Assembly (NCBI GenBank): GCA_045546775.1
Contig: JAZQDM010000063.1
Coordinates: forward strand, 124,001 to 188,000
DNA: 64,000 nt
Reading direction: 5' to 3'
Source: RGIG3002 sp045546775
Lineage (GTDB): Bacteria; Bacillota; Clostridia; Lachnospirales; Lachnospiraceae
Part shown: positions 25,979-34,006 of the stretch, one piece after another
Position numbering within the stretch: position 1 is the stretch's first letter
How the letters are laid out: each line of letters begins with the position of its first letter
Position numbers and translations under genes: made by a program
The notes under the pieces: generated by a model
Database searches by the model: none
What the model was told of the DNA's origin: nothing
Seen by the model: the letters and a program-made list of their open reading frames with translations, nothing else

Positions 25979-26971
25979 ATGAAGAAATTTGACAGTTCAA
26001 AAAAATACATGATAACCGGCGGTGCCGGATTTATCGGTTTTCATCTTTCGAAAGCGTTGCTTGAGAGCGGTGCAGAAGTCGTTGGTTTTGATAACATGAA
26101 CGACTATTATGATGTGCGCCTCAAAGAAGAACGGCTTTCTATTTTAACAAAATACAGTAATTTTACGTTTGAAAAGGCAGACCTTTCCGACAAGGAACAG
26201 GTCTTTTCGTTGTTCGAACGGTATCGCCCGGATGTAGTGGTAAATTTGGGAGCGCAGGCAGGTGTGCGTTATAGCATTGACAATCCGGATGCGTATATGA
26301 TGTCAAATATGATGGGATTTTTTCACGTTTTGGAAGCGTGCCGGACGTATCCCGTGGAACATTTGGTGTTTGCATCCTCCAGTTCGGTTTATGGTGGCAA
26401 CAAGAAAGTGCCTTTTTCAACAGAGGATATGGTGGATGGCCCGGTAAGCCTTTATGCGGCGACCAAAAAGTCTAATGAGCTTATGGCACATGCCTACAGC
26501 AAACTTTATCAAATTCCGGTTACCGGACTTCGCTTTTTTACAGTGTATGGTCCGCTTGGAAGACCGGACATGGCATATTACAAGTTTGCCTTAAAAATCA
26601 AAAATGATGAGACCATTCAAATATACAACAACGGCGATATGTATAGAGATTTTACCTACGTAGATGATGTTGTAAAAGGAATTGCAAACATTTTATGTAA
26701 CCCACCGAAAGTAAACGACGATGGGATCCAATACAAAATATATAACATTGGAAATAACAAGCCGGTTAAATTGATGGAGTTTATATCCACATTAGAAAAA
26801 TATTTGGGCAAAGAAGCAAAAAAAGAATTTCTGCCGATGCAGCCCGGTGATGTGTACCAGACATACGCCGATGTGTCGGAATTGATGAAAGATTTTGACT
26901 TTAAGCCGGATACACCGATTGAAGAGGGACTTAAGAAATTTGTGGAATGGTTCCGGGACTATTATAAGTAA
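25979..26971 (+). CDS. UDP-glucuronate 4-epimerase (SDR family)
   Basis: 330 residues. The NAD-binding motif is ITGGAGFIGFHL, the catalytic triad is in ASSSSVYG and LYAATKKSNE (Tyr-x-x-x-Lys). FDNMNDYYDVRLKEERL is characteristic of UDP-glucuronate epimerases such as Cap1J and LpsL. With ugd upstream it would make UDP-galacturonate for the polymer. It is the last gene of the plus-strand run before the hairpin-flanked HxlR/nitroreductase cassette. Confidence 0.9.
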   Translation: MKKFDSSKKYMITGGAGFIGFHLSKALLESGAEVVGFDNMNDYYDVRLKEERLSILTKYSNFTFEKADLSDKEQVFSLFERYRPDVVVNLGAQAGVRYSIDNPDAYMMSNMMGFFHVLEACRTYPVEHLVFASSSSVYGGNKKVPFSTEDMVDGPVSLYAATKKSNELMAHAYSKLYQIPVTGLRFFTVYGPLGRPDMAYYKFALKIKNDETIQIYNNGDMYRDFTYVDDVVKGIANILCNPPKVNDDGIQYKIYNIGNNKPVKLMEFISTLEKYLGKEAKKEFLPMQPGDVYQTYADVSELMKDFDFKPDTPIEEGLKKFVEWFRDYYK

Positions 26972-26993
26972 TTTTGGAAGTTTTCTGTAAGTT

Positions 26994-27215
26994 GGCTTGC
27001 CATGCACCGATCTGAATATTGCTTCTGTGAACACAAAATTATTTCGGTTTTCTTAGTAGTGATGTCGAAAAAATAAAAATCCCCTGCGTAAACAAACTCG
27101 TTTTACTCGAACAGTGTTTACGCAGGGGATTTTTTCGACATCTCTACTAAGAAAAGCACGAAATAATTTCGAATGGTTCGCAGAAGCAATATTCAGATTG
27201 GTGCGTGTGCAAACC
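26994..27215. repeat. Long imperfect palindrome, left flank of the HxlR/nitroreductase cassette
   Basis: About 100 bases on each side pair with each other. GATCTGAATATTGCTTCTG (27008-27026) matches CAGAAGCAATATTCAGATT (27181-27199), TTTTCTTAGTAG matches CTACTAAGAAAA, GATGTCGAAAAAA matches TTTTTTCGACATC, and ATCCCCTGCGTAAACA matches TGTTTACGCAGGGGAT. The centre, 27088-27121, is a 34-nt core that recurs inverted at 28300-28333 with two differences. It could be a MITE-like element or a large structured RNA that also terminates transcription. Confidence 0.85.
27075..27137. terminator. Bidirectional terminator at the centre of the palindrome
   Basis: ATCCCCTGCGTAAACA (27079-27094) pairs perfectly with TGTTTACGCAGGGGAT (27115-27130). 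A-rich sequence lies on the left and TTTTT on the right, so it can end both the epimerase transcript and the minus-strand HxlR transcript. Confidence 0.8.
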
Positions 27216-27231
27216 AAAAATGACAGGTAAA

Positions 27232-27564
27232 TTATAAAACGTGTCCCGTATTCTCTAGATATTCTGTTCCCCATGTGCACATGGCGTCTAGGATAGGGAC
27301 TATACTTTTTCCAAAATCGGTTAATGAATATTCAACTTTAGGTGGGACAACGGGGTAAACATGTCTCGTGATTAAATTATCGTTTTCAAGTTCCCTAAGC
27401 TGTTGGGTAAGCATTTTTGGGGTCGCGGCTGTTATTAAACGGTTTAGTTCATTGAAACGTAACGTTTTGTCAATTAAATGCCATAAAATCAAGGCTTTGT
27501 ATTTTCCACCAATTAGACTGAGTGTTGCTTCAACGGGACATTGAAAAGTATGACAAGGTTTCAT
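27232..27564 (-). CDS. HxlR-family transcriptional regulator
   Basis: 110 residues. Winged-helix DNA-binding protein with the HxlR signature: a Cys in the N-terminal CPVEATLSLIGGKYKALIL, then RFNELNRLI, KMLTQQLRELENDNLI and VEYSLTDFGKS. Members such as YodB, CatR and HypR sense quinones, aldehydes or hypochlorite through that Cys and repress divergent oxidoreductases. Here the divergent gene is a nitroreductase, the classic arrangement. A strong GGAGGTAAC precedes ATG 27564, although the frame is open further upstream. Confidence 0.93.
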   Translation of the reverse strand: MKPCHTFQCPVEATLSLIGGKYKALILWHLIDKTLRFNELNRLITAATPKMLTQQLRELENDNLITRHVYPVVPPKVEYSLTDFGKSIVPILDAMCTWGTEYLENTGHVL

Positions 27565-27725
27565 TTTTGTTACCTCCAATAAATTATACACTATACTTTT
27601 AGGAACTATATACCAAAAAAGTGCGTACTTGTACAAAAGAAAATGTTTGCTAAAATTGTAGCATGATTAATCACAATTCACAACATAAATGCGCATAGTT
27701 AAAAATGGAAAGTGAGGAAGTAACA
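27565..27725. promoter_or_regulatory. Divergent HxlR/nitroreductase control region
   Basis: 161 bp, very AT-rich. AT-rich stretches with repeated TATAC and GTAC elements (around 27589-27640) lie where an HxlR operator would be expected. The exact operator cannot be fixed by eye. Confidence 0.4.
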
Positions 27726-28244
27726 ATGGATTTTTTATCATTAGCAAAACAACGATGTTCTGTTAGAATGTTTAGAAAGTGTGGAATTGAAGAAGAAAAA
27801 TTAGAGAAAATTTTGGAGGCGGCACGTATAGCCCCTACGGCGGCCAACATGCAATCACAGCGACTGTTAGTTGTTAGAAGCGAAGAGGGACTTGGAAAAT
27901 TGTCTAAAGGTGTTAATTTCCATGGTGCGCCTTTAGCAATAATAGTATGCGGAGACCATTCAAATGTATTTGTTCGTCCGTTTGATAAAAAAGCGATGGT
28001 CGAAGTCGATGCAACCATTGTCGCAGACCATATAGTATTAGAAGCAGAGGATTTGGGGTTAAGTACATGTTGGCTGACATACTTTGAGCCTACCGTAATT
28101 AGACAGGAATTTAATATTCCAAATCACTTAGAACCGGTAGCAATCATCTCAATCGGTTATGCTGCCGGAGAAAAAGCATCTTCTGAACGTCATAAAATGG
28201 ATAGGAAATCGCTAGAAAGTATTGTGAAATACGAATCATTTTGA
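27726..28244 (+). CDS. Nitroreductase family protein
   Basis: 172 residues, single FMN-dependent nitroreductase domain. RCSVRMFRKCGIEEEKLEKI, then EAARIAPTAANMQSQR (FMN-binding Arg/Ser region) and LEAEDLGLSTCWLTYFEP with AIISIGYAAGE at the end are family landmarks. It probably reduces quinones or nitro-compounds with NAD(P)H. GTGAGGAAG sets ATG 27726; ATG 27705 is in frame. It is divergent from its likely HxlR repressor and followed by the second long hairpin. It has no evident link to polysaccharide synthesis, so the pair looks like an inserted cassette. Confidence 0.93.
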   Translation: MDFLSLAKQRCSVRMFRKCGIEEEKLEKILEAARIAPTAANMQSQRLLVVRSEEGLGKLSKGVNFHGAPLAIIVCGDHSNVFVRPFDKKAMVEVDATIVADHIVLEAEDLGLSTCWLTYFEPTVIRQEFNIPNHLEPVAIISIGYAAGEKASSERHKMDRKSLESIVKYESF

Positions 28245-28274
28245 CAATGAGAATGTTTTCGTATTCTATATATG

Positions 28275-28361
28275 GATGTAAAAGCAAAACATAACCCACG
28301 TAAACAGTGTTCGAGTGAAACGAGTTTGTTTACGTGGGTTAATTTTGTTTTGTGTTACATC
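28275..28361. repeat. Long hairpin, right flank of the cassette, with inverted copy of the 34-nt core
   Basis: AACCCACGTAAACA (28293-28306) pairs with TGTTTACGTGGGTT (28327-28340). Outer arms GATGTAAAAGCAAAACAT and AATTTTGTTTTGTGTTACATC extend the pairing. The core 28300-28333 equals the reverse complement of 27088-27121 at 32 of 34 bases. The AATTTTGTTTT after the stem makes it a plausible terminator of the nitroreductase gene. Confidence 0.82.
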
Positions 28362-28420
28362 TGCGCAGAAAACAGAAATCAGTTTGTGTATGCGAAGAAG
28401 TACGGATGCCCTTTCGTTAC

Positions 28421-29380
28421 TTACTTTTCAGGTATTCCGATGGTCTCGGCGAGGCGTGTTGCAAGTGCTTCCCGTCCTTTGTCGTTTATCTGAATGTTGT
28501 CGATTAAATATTCCGAAGCATTTTCTTCGTGAATTGTACCGTAATAATTGTCCACAACGGTAAACAGGCACTCGTTTGCGACATCGATAGAATAAAGCAG
28601 GTAATCCGGCATAGTACCGCGTCCGAGGTTGGCAGTATCGCCACTATATGCTACGCCGTCTTCGTGTACATAATATGCAAAGTACGGAGTCATAAAAATA
28701 ATGCGGATATGCGGATACGCTTCTTTTATCTGCAAAGCGGATGCGCGAAGTGCACCGGTGTAAGTGCTTGTGTTAAGTGCGTCAATGTCATCATAAAGAT
28801 TTCGCATCTGCAAATAATCTCTTGCATCATAAAAAATAGTCAAAACATCTACTTTGGAATAGTCGATGTTTTTGAGTACTTCAAGAGAAGAAGTATATTC
28901 TGCGGGAACCAGTCCGGCTTCCAAAGCAGCGTCCTGCAAAGAGTAATCGCCGGTGCACATAGATTTTGTCAAATAGTAAAGACTGAATGCGTCTACGGCA
29001 CAATTGTCAGAGTATTCTTTGTTTAATGCGGCAAGACATGTATTGGCAAAGCCTGCATTGTAAACGGTTGCGCCGGTTTGTGAAGCAACCATAGCTGCAA
29101 TACCGCCTTCGTCTGTGCGGTCGGTCAACGGATTGTTTCCGAGCATGAGCACGGTAGTAACTCCGTCGTCTTCAAAGCCTTCGATTTTGGAACGGTCCAC
29201 TTTATAAATAACATCCAGCGCTTCCGTGTCAAAGTCATCGCTTATATTGTTTGGATCGTAATCGGATTTCGTGCCAATGTTCCATATGATAAGTCGAATG
29301 ACGCTTATAAGAAGAACAACGCCTATCACAATCCAAATGACAAGGTGCGGATTTATTTTTGATTTTTTTTCATTTTCCAT
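28421..29380 (-). CDS. Membrane-anchored SGNH-like protein with altered catalytic motifs
   Basis: 319 residues. One N-terminal membrane segment (HLVIWIVIGVVLLISVIRLI) leads into an extracellular alpha/beta domain. VTTVLMLGNNPLTDRTDEGG sits where SGNH hydrolases carry GDS. DNIQINDKGREALATRL sits where they carry D-x-x-H-x-N-x-x-G. Both the Ser and the His of the catalytic pair are thus replaced (by Asn and Gln). It may be a non-catalytic glycan-binding protein or use a different chemistry. It stands alone on the minus strand between the cassette and a small zinc-ribbon gene. The ribosome site is weak. Confidence 0.7.
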   Translation of the reverse strand: MENEKKSKINPHLVIWIVIGVVLLISVIRLIIWNIGTKSDYDPNNISDDFDTEALDVIYKVDRSKIEGFEDDGVTTVLMLGNNPLTDRTDEGGIAAMVASQTGATVYNAGFANTCLAALNKEYSDNCAVDAFSLYYLTKSMCTGDYSLQDAALEAGLVPAEYTSSLEVLKNIDYSKVDVLTIFYDARDYLQMRNLYDDIDALNTSTYTGALRASALQIKEAYPHIRIIFMTPYFAYYVHEDGVAYSGDTANLGRGTMPDYLLYSIDVANECLFTVVDNYYGTIHEENASEYLIDNIQINDKGREALATRLAETIGIPEK

Positions 29381-29486
29381 AGTAATACCAAGCCTTTCTT
29401 TGTATTTGGTGATATGGTCTATTTTACTAAAAAAAAAGAAAAAAATCCATACTAACTCATATTTTTAAGAGAATGTAAAGAATTAT

Positions 29487-29747
29487 TTAAGTAGTTTCGT
29501 TTGCTAACGATTCGCGATACCATTTGCTGTACTTGAGCATCCGGTATGTAGTGCTGAGTGCGGCAAGCTTTTCTTCGTTTGCGCACTGTTCTTTAAAAGA
29601 TTCCCGTTCCTGTGCATCCATGTTTACATAGTCTAAGTAAGAGATGCGCAGTTCGGTGAGTGACGCATTGCATTTCGGACAGATTTGTTTGTGCCCGTTC
29701 AGTAAGTGTGTTCTTTTGCAAGTTTTGCAATAATGCATGTACATCAT
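29487..29747 (-). CDS. Small zinc-ribbon protein
   Basis: 86 residues. HYCKTCKRTHLLNGHKQICP followed by KCNASL gives two C-x2-C pairs spaced like a rubredoxin-type zinc ribbon. The rest (MDAQERESFKEQCANEEKLA...YRMLKYSKWYRESL) is helical and charged. The start has two adjacent ATG codons after GGAAGGGGAATTTCAC. No function can be assigned. It is a separate minus-strand gene, next to a short GTTACA...TGTAAC inverted repeat at 29767-29784 that may be its control site. Confidence 0.7.
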   Translation of the reverse strand: MMYMHYCKTCKRTHLLNGHKQICPKCNASLTELRISYLDYVNMDAQERESFKEQCANEEKLAALSTTYRMLKYSKWYRESLANETT

Positions 29748-29766
29748 GTGAAATTCCCCTTCCGTT

Positions 29767-29784
29767 GTTACATTTTTTTGTAAC
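29767..29784. promoter_or_regulatory. Small inverted repeat upstream of the zinc-ribbon gene
   Basis: GTTACA, six T, TGTAAC. It lies 20 bp before the minus-strand start codon, so it falls in the leader or the promoter. It could be an operator. Confidence 0.35.
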
Positions 29785-29901
29785 TATCGATTATAAATTG
29801 TTGCATTCGGGGCGAAAAAAGTCAATATAATACAGAGGAAAATCGCTCGACAAAGATTGACAAAAAGATGGATGGAATGATATGGGAAAGGGCGAAAATT
29901 C

Positions 29902-29930
29902 TTGAATGCTGTCGCCATTGATGATATAAT
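29902..29930 (+). promoter_or_regulatory. Sigma-A promoter of the large GH25 surface protein
   Basis: TTGAAT (29902-29907), 17-bp spacer, perfect TATAAT (29925-29930). ATG 29998 follows 67 bp later. From here a long plus-strand operon may run through rfbB and rfbA. Confidence 0.8.
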
Positions 29931-29997
29931 AGCCGATGTAGTAGGGTGGGAGAATATGTCTCACAAATCTAATCACACAGAAAGGTTAACATAATTC

Positions 29998-32820
29998 ATG
30001 AGGAGAAAAATAGCTGACAACAATCCAATGCTGAATGGCTATACAGAAGATGAATTCGAGGTGTTTGACCTTGGCGCAGATGACTATGCGGATGAGGAGA
30101 ATTTCGAGCAAGAGTATTATGAAGATGAAGAGTACTATGAGGATGAAGAGTACTATGAGGACGAAGAGTACTACGAGGATGAGCAGTACTATGAGGACGA
30201 GGCTTATGATGATGATATAGAGTATTATGAGTCAGGGGAATATGAGGAAGAGTATTACGAGGACGAGGAATATTACGAAGCGGATGAATACGCCGATGAA
30301 GAGTATTCCGTTGATTTTGTGCCCTATCAAAATAGTGGCATAAAAGGTGTTTGGGATAAGGTAGTATCCTTCTTTACGAATATGAGTGGTATGGATCGCA
30401 TGATTGTTGCCACCGGCGCGTTAGTGCTGGTATTTTCGCTTGTGGCCGGAAGTTTATATGTAAGCTCCAAAATAGGCGAAGGACAGGTGCAGGCGTTTGC
30501 CGAACTTGGAAATGAGCTGACGGATACTGATGTTATCGGAGAAAGCGGTTTGCTTGCGGTTACGGACGCAAAATTAGCGCAAATTGAGGCTGCTGAGCTG
30601 GCAGAAGAGGAAACGGAAACAGAGGAAGAAGTAGTGGAGGAAGAAGCAATTGAAGTGTCAATGAATCTTTCTTCCATCCAAAAAGATTTAAAAATCAAAT
30701 TTGTGAATAAGAAAACATCAAAATTGATTGCCAGTGTTCCGTTCCAAGTGGAAGTTATCGATGCCGACGGAAAGTTTTATGTGCTGAAGGACGAGGATAT
30801 GGATGGTATTATTTACCAGACCGATATTGTGTCCGGAAAGTACAAAATAACGATGAGTCCGTTGCAGGATTATGAAAAATATGTTTTGCCGACGGAAACT
30901 CAGACAATAAAAGTAAAAGATAAAATCGAATATGAAAAAGTAGACGTGGAAGATGAAATCAAAACGGAAGCGGAAGTGGATGCCTCTGTGGAAGATACAA
31001 AAATCGAAGAAACGGTAGTGGAATCCACAAATAAAGATACGGTAGCTTTTGTGGAAAGCACAAAAACAGAACTTACCGGCGATGCTTCCTACAAGGAAAT
31101 CAGCAAGGCAACCATTGCCGATCCGGCAACGAAGGTGGCAGGCATTCGAATGTCTGCATTTTTGAGACTTGCGGCTCCGACGGCACAGCCGGGCGCAGAA
31201 GCCCAACCGGATACAAGCACACAACCGGATACGTCACAGCCATCTACAGAGGTGCCAAGCTATACGATGGAAGTGGGACAGACAAATCAGTTGACTCCAC
31301 CGCAGAGTGAAACAGCAGTTGTGTTTAGCAGTACCAATGCGGCAGTGGCGGCGGTTGATAGCCAGACCGGTCTTGTTACGGCAATCAGCGCAGGGAATGC
31401 CCTTATTACTGCTTCTGTAGCAGACGCGAACGGTGCCACTAGCGTAATTGCAAGTTGGAACATCACTGTTTCGGCACCGGCAGTAGCCACTACGGTTACA
31501 TTGAATGCGACAAACACTACAGTGTTCGTTGGACAAACGGCGCAGCTTACGGCAACCGTAAACGATAGTTCTGCGGTAACATGGAGCAGCTCCGATGCGA
31601 CCGTTGCGACGGTAGACGGCAATGGACTTGTAAAAGGTGTGAAAGCCGGAAGTGCAACAATTACAGCAACAGCAAACGGCGCGACAGCAACTTGTGTTGT
31701 TACGATTTCGGATTCCAGCACAACTATTTCGGCTGCTACGTTGTCTATAAAAGTAGGAGAGAGCCAAACACTCACGGCAACCGTGAAAGGTGCGGATGCA
31801 AAAGTGACTTGGAAATCTTCGGATGAAACGATTGCAACGGTAGATGCCAACGGTGTAGTAAAAGGAATCAAAGCCGGAAATGCGACGATTACAGCGACAG
31901 CAAACGGCGTTTCTGCAACTTGTGCGGTTACGGTTGCGGCAGGTGCGGAGAGCGATACAACGACACCACTTGTAGACAACAACGGCAATCAGGTTTATGT
32001 GAAAAACGAAGCAGGACAGTTCGTTCCGGCCGTATATGCGGATTATTACAAGTACGATAAGTTCTATATCAAGCAGGCAGCTTATAAATATACAGGTTGG
32101 CAGACAATTGATGGTAGTGTATACTATTATGATGCAAACGGAAATGTTGTGACAGGAACGCAAGTTATCCAAGGCGCAACTTACAACTTTGATGCTACAA
32201 CCGGTGCCCTTATGACTAGCTCCGGTATTTTGGGAATTGACGTTTCTAAGTGGAATGGTAATATTGACTGGAATGCAGTAAAAGCATCCGGGGTAAACTT
32301 TGTTATTATCCGTTGTGGTTACAGAGGATCTACAACAGGTGCTTTGATTGAAGACCCGAAATTCAGGGCAAATATCAAAGGCGCAAATGCAGCCGGTTTG
32401 AAAGTCGGCGTATACTTCTTTACCCAGGCGATGAATGAGGTGGAAGCAGTCGAAGAAGCATCCATGGTACTGAGCCTGATAAGCGGATACAATATATCTT
32501 ATCCGATCTTTTTGGATGTGGAGCCAAGTGGCGGACGTGCGGATGTCATTGATCCTAAAACAAGAACGGCTGTATGTAATGCATTTTGCAGAACCATTGC
32601 AAATTCCGGCTACACAGCAGGTATTTATGCAAATAAAACATGGTTGAACAGCAAAATTAACACGGGAAGCTTGAGCGGTTCCAGCAAAATCTGGCTTGCC
32701 CAGTATGCTGCAAAACCGACCTACACCGGAACATACCATATGTGGCAGTACACATCCAAAGGCAAAGTAAACGGAATAAGCGGCGATGTGGATTTGAACT
32801 TAAGTTATATGGGATATTAA
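29998..32820 (+). CDS. Multidomain membrane-anchored GH25 muramidase with acidic repeats and Big2 domains
   Basis: 940 residues. Order: a very acidic, Tyr-rich N-terminus of about 130 residues with five EYYEDE repeats; one membrane helix at about 133-154 (IVATGALVLVFSLVAGSLYV); an acidic linker; a beta-domain at about 220-320 shared with the gene at 34866; a Thr/Pro linker; three Ig-like Big2 domains (about 418-655, e.g. GSATITATANGATATCVVTI); a glucan-binding-like repeat (YYYDANGNVVTG); and a GH25 lysozyme domain (about 742-940) with GIDVSKWNG and FLDVEP as catalytic Asp/Glu motifs. The N-terminus should be inside the cell, the muramidase outside. It probably trims or binds peptidoglycan. 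Confidence 0.9.
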   Translation: MRRKIADNNPMLNGYTEDEFEVFDLGADDYADEENFEQEYYEDEEYYEDEEYYEDEEYYEDEQYYEDEAYDDDIEYYESGEYEEEYYEDEEYYEADEYADEEYSVDFVPYQNSGIKGVWDKVVSFFTNMSGMDRMIVATGALVLVFSLVAGSLYVSSKIGEGQVQAFAELGNELTDTDVIGESGLLAVTDAKLAQIEAAELAEEETETEEEVVEEEAIEVSMNLSSIQKDLKIKFVNKKTSKLIASVPFQVEVIDADGKFYVLKDEDMDGIIYQTDIVSGKYKITMSPLQDYEKYVLPTETQTIKVKDKIEYEKVDVEDEIKTEAEVDASVEDTKIEETVVESTNKDTVAFVESTKTELTGDASYKEISKATIADPATKVAGIRMSAFLRLAAPTAQPGAEAQPDTSTQPDTSQPSTEVPSYTMEVGQTNQLTPPQSETAVVFSSTNAAVAAVDSQTGLVTAISAGNALITASVADANGATSVIASWNITVSAPAVATTVTLNATNTTVFVGQTAQLTATVNDSSAVTWSSSDATVATVDGNGLVKGVKAGSATITATANGATATCVVTISDSSTTISAATLSIKVGESQTLTATVKGADAKVTWKSSDETIATVDANGVVKGIKAGNATITATANGVSATCAVTVAAGAESDTTTPLVDNNGNQVYVKNEAGQFVPAVYADYYKYDKFYIKQAAYKYTGWQTIDGSVYYYDANGNVVTGTQVIQGATYNFDATTGALMTSSGILGIDVSKWNGNIDWNAVKASGVNFVIIRCGYRGSTTGALIEDPKFRANIKGANAAGLKVGVYFFTQAMNEVEAVEEASMVLSLISGYNISYPIFLDVEPSGGRADVIDPKTRTAVCNAFCRTIANSGYTAGIYANKTWLNSKINTGSLSGSSKIWLAQYAAKPTYTGTYHMWQYTSKGKVNGISGDVDLNLSYMGY
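30112..30201 (+). repeat. 18-nt tandem repeat encoding EYYEDE units
   Basis: Five near-identical 18-nt units such as GAGTACTATGAGGATGAA encode residues 39-68 of the GH25 protein. Third-position differences show that the units are not freshly copied. Further degenerate units follow to about residue 102. Confidence 0.85.
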
Positions 32821-32842
32821 TTTATAAAGGAATGGAGAAATT

Positions 32843-33919
32843 ATGAGAACGTATTTAGTTACCGGAGGAGCCGGATTTATCGGTTCCAATTACATTCACT
32901 ATATGTTTAAAAAGTATGATAATGAAATTCGTATTATCAATGTGGATGCGCTTACGTACGCCGGAAATTTGGAAAATTTAAAAGGCGTGGAAGACAGAGA
33001 CAACTATACTTTTGTAAAAGCAGATATATGTGACAAAGAGGCAATCAGCAAAATCTTTGCAGAAAATGACATTGACAGAGTTGTTCACTTTGCGGCAGAA
33101 AGTCACGTGGACAGAAGTATCCGTAACCCGGAAGTTTTTGTACAGACAAACGTGCTTGGAACTGCGGTTATGTTAAATTGTGCAAAAGCAGCTTGGGAAT
33201 TGCCGGACGGTAGCTTTAAAGAGGGTAAGAAATTTTTGCATGTTTCCACAGATGAAGTGTATGGTTCTTTGGAAAATGACGGAGAATATTTTTATGAGAC
33301 CACACCCTACGACCCACACAGTCCGTATTCTGCCAGCAAAGCAAGCTCCGACATGCTTGTAAAGGCGTATATGGATACCTACAAATTCCCGGCGAATATT
33401 ACGAACTGTTCCAACAATTACGGACCGTTCCAATTCCCGGAAAAATTAATTCCGCTCATTATCAACAATGCATTGCAGGGCAAAAAACTTCCGGTTTACG
33501 GTGACGGCAAAAACGTGCGTGACTGGTTGTATGTAGAAGACCATGCAAAGGCGATAGATATGGTACAGGAGAAGGGCAGATTGTTCGAAACGTACAATAT
33601 CGGCGGACACAATGAAAAACAAAATATTGAGATTGTCAATATCATCATTGAAACATTACAGGAGATGTTGCCGGAAAATGACCCGAGAAAAGCACTCGTA
33701 AGTAAGGATTTGATTACTTACGTAGAAGACCGAAAAGGGCATGACAGACGATATGCAATCGCTCCGGACAAGATCAAAGCGGAAATCGGATGGGAGCCTG
33801 AGACAATGTTTAAAGACGGTATTAAGCTTACCATTAAGTGGTTTTTTGAGAACGAAGCGTGGATGAAAAACGTAACAAGCGGTGATTACCAGAAATACTA
33901 CGCGGAAATGTATAAGTAA
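32843..33919 (+). CDS. rfbB: dTDP-glucose 4,6-dehydratase
   Basis: 358 residues. NAD-dependent SDR enzyme that makes dTDP-4-keto-6-deoxyglucose. TGGAGFIGSNYIHYM binds NAD, HVSTDEVYGSL carries the Thr-Asp-Glu active-site motif and SPYSASKASSD the Tyr-x-x-x-Lys pair; HFAAESHVDRSI is also typical. AAAGGAATGGAG precedes the ATG. Its product is the shared precursor of dTDP-rhamnose (via RfbC) and dTDP-Fuc4N (via RffA at 15967). It is separated from rfbA by a hairpin without a T-run. Confidence 0.96.
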   Translation: MRTYLVTGGAGFIGSNYIHYMFKKYDNEIRIINVDALTYAGNLENLKGVEDRDNYTFVKADICDKEAISKIFAENDIDRVVHFAAESHVDRSIRNPEVFVQTNVLGTAVMLNCAKAAWELPDGSFKEGKKFLHVSTDEVYGSLENDGEYFYETTPYDPHSPYSASKASSDMLVKAYMDTYKFPANITNCSNNYGPFQFPEKLIPLIINNALQGKKLPVYGDGKNVRDWLYVEDHAKAIDMVQEKGRLFETYNIGGHNEKQNIEIVNIIIETLQEMLPENDPRKALVSKDLITYVEDRKGHDRRYAIAPDKIKAEIGWEPETMFKDGIKLTIKWFFENEAWMKNVTSGDYQKYYAEMYK

Positions 33920-33925
33920 ATAAAA

Positions 33926-33950
33926 TGGGGACGGTGTGTAGCCGTTCCCA
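33926..33950 (+). other. Intergenic hairpin between rfbB and rfbA
   Basis: TGGGGACGG and CCGTTCCCA pair around a 7-nt loop, with a G-T pair. No T-run follows, so it is more likely an mRNA-stabilising or processing hairpin than a terminator. Confidence 0.55.
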
Positions 33951-34006
33951 TTCAGTGCGTTTAAAAGCAGGAGAAAAAGAGAGATTTTTGCGAATGGAGG
34001 AGCAGC

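Noticed and set aside
26972..28420. Insertion sequence around the HxlR/nitroreductase cassette
   Set aside because: No transposase and no clear target-site duplication were seen; the flanks are hairpins, so it is reported as a hairpin-flanked cassette only.
30112..30201. CRISPR-like repeat array
   Set aside because: The 18-nt repeats are contiguous, have no spacers and encode EYYEDE units within an open frame.
31234..32739. Open minus-strand frame of about 500 codons opposite the GH25 surface protein
   Set aside because: It is a mirror of the repetitive Thr/Ala/Gly-rich coding strand, Cys- and Arg-rich, without a ribosome site or recognisable domain.
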